From a bacterium (GTDB lineage Bacteria; Patescibacteriota; Minisyncoccia; UBA6257; GWB1-50-10): a DNA stretch of 5,401 nt. Positions 4,709 to 5,401 of this stretch are shown here, one piece after another (within the stretch, counting starts at the first letter, position 1; the number at the start of each line of letters is the position of its first letter). Both the position numbers and the translations under genes were made by a program. The DNA lies in assembly GCA_027310235.1 (NCBI GenBank), contig DAIDBF010000097.1:1-5401 (forward strand), in the 5' to 3' direction. Under the pieces are notes generated by a model. It was not told where the DNA came from. It made no database searches and was given only the letters and a program-made list of their open reading frames with translations.

Positions 4709-5401
4709 TTATACGACAAGCGTCTTGGCGTTATCTATCACCACGTCGCCTATTCTCTCGGTATTCCTCTCTTTTTTCTTCAACCACTCATTCAGGGATT
4801 TTCTGTACTGCTCTTCTCCGCCGAAGAAGTTGAGAAGAAACTCGCGTTGAGTGACCGAGGGAAAGTTATTCCATCCGCAATAATCGAGATGACTGCTCCA
4901 TCGGTATGAGTCGAGAAAATCGATCGATGACGAGCGCGTCTCATTGAGATCAAGTGGGTTCGTATGGATATAGTAGGGAAGGTGAAGAAGGTGGCTGTCC
5001 TTGTTCACGTGCACCGCCTTAAACCTTCCCTGAAACAAGATTCCGCTCCGTTCATGCCGCTGATTAAAATGAAGCGCATAGCCCGTTCCCAGTTTGTGCA
5101 TAAACTTCCTTATTCCCCCTTTCTTCTTCTCTCTTAAAAGGAGGTGAAAGTGATTAGGCATGAGCGCGAACATGAGCACTTCAACGAGGAGTTTCCGCGG
5201 CTCTCTTTCCATCTCCATCCTCCTTTTGAGGCAAGGCGGATCAATCTCCATAACGCGATTCGGTTTCTTGCAAAACCGATAGCTCAAATTGAGCGCCGGC
5301 TTCTCGTCATTAAACTCAAAAAGGTCATGCACAAACCTCATGTGGTCATGCTCATCCTTGAAGATGACTCTTTTCTCAACTCCTCTGTTATAGACGTGGT
5401 A
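4709..5401 (-). CDS. REP-associated tyrosine transposase (RAYT, Y1/HUH family), 5' end outside the window
   Basis: The frame stays open to the right edge, giving 230 visible residues. They begin YHVYNRGVEKRVIF, the conserved N-terminal motif of this family, so only a few residues are missing and the internal ATG at 5341 is not the true start. Numbered from the edge, the HUH motif is HFH (84-86, in MPNHFHLLL), followed by RSGILFQGRFK (118-128), YYIHTNP (143-149) with Tyr144 the likely catalytic tyrosine, and YRWSS (166-170) near the end of the domain. The Y1_Tnp/IS200-like enzymes nick single-stranded DNA through a phosphotyrosine. RAYT members are single-copy chromosomal genes thought to move REP palindromes. 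No frameshift or stop is seen and the catalytic residues are present. The palindrome touching its stop codon is the expected partner. A plain IS200/IS605 transposase is less likely, as those are shorter and lack this C-terminal tail. Confidence 0.9.
   Translation of the reverse strand, partial: YHVYNRGVEKRVIFKDEHDHMRFVHDLFEFNDEKPALNLSYRFCKKPNRVMEIDPPCLKRRMEMEREPRKLLVEVLMFALMPNHFHLLLREKKKGGIRKFMHKLGTGYALHFNQRHERSGILFQGRFKAVHVNKDSHLLHLPYYIHTNPLDLNETRSSSIDFLDSYRWSSHLDYCGWNNFPSVTQREFLLNFFGGEEQYRKSLNEWLKKKERNTERIGDVVIDNAKTLVV

Noticed and set aside
5339..5341. ATG at 5341 as the start of the transposase
   Set aside because: The frame continues upstream to the window edge and encodes the family's conserved YHVYNRGVEKRVIF motif, so the real start lies outside the window.

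Overview
The window looks like a bacterial chromosome segment with dense short genes, moderate GC and TAA/TAG/TGA all used as stops. All genes but one (a superoxide dismutase) are on the minus strand. The mix is typical of the small genomes of the Candidate Phyla Radiation / Patescibacteria (Parcubacteria-like): a short SpoU methylase, a diverged nucleoside diphosphate kinase, MgsA/RarA, a three-helix hypothetical membrane protein and a REP-type transposase. Several genes also start right at their promoter without a leader. This assignment is an inference from gene style; no rRNA or other taxonomic marker is present.

Layout, left to right. 1-203 (-): N-terminal part of a SpoU/TrmH-family RNA methyltransferase running off the left edge. 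206-270: two degenerate REP-like palindromes directly in front of its start codon. 305-342: terminator of the next gene. 340-771 (-): nucleoside diphosphate kinase-like protein with a strong Shine-Dalgarno sequence. 886-913: extended -10 promoter. 923-1531 (+): Mn-type superoxide dismutase. 1571-1603: terminator between convergent genes. 1616-2062 (-): small protein resembling a degenerate histidine phosphatase. 2150-2836 (-): short-chain dehydrogenase/reductase. 2846-3110: non-coding region with nested inverted repeats. 3111-4241 (-): RarA/MgsA AAA+ ATPase. 4282-4617 (-): three-helix membrane protein. 4674-4708: a near-perfect REP palindrome. 4709-5401 (-): Y1/HUH REP-associated transposase (RAYT), cut by the right edge.

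Two themes stand out. First, a RAYT gene lies directly against a 17+17 bp palindrome, and two diverged copies of that palindrome sit about 4.4 kb away in the ndk-spoU gap, so this is a probable transposase/REP system with at least three copies in 5.4 kb. Second, the dismutase, the membrane protein and the dehydrogenase have TATAAT only 6-9 nt before the ATG. The first two share the 12-mer ATCTGGTATAAT. Their mRNAs should be leaderless or nearly so, whereas ndk and the 1616-2062 gene have ordinary Shine-Dalgarno sites. The promoter position also moves the dehydrogenase start to an internal ATG.

The genes do not form one pathway. They are housekeeping functions (RNA modification, nucleotide balance, oxidative defence, replication restart) plus two proteins without assigned roles. 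The membrane gene and rarA may be one transcript (40 nt gap).
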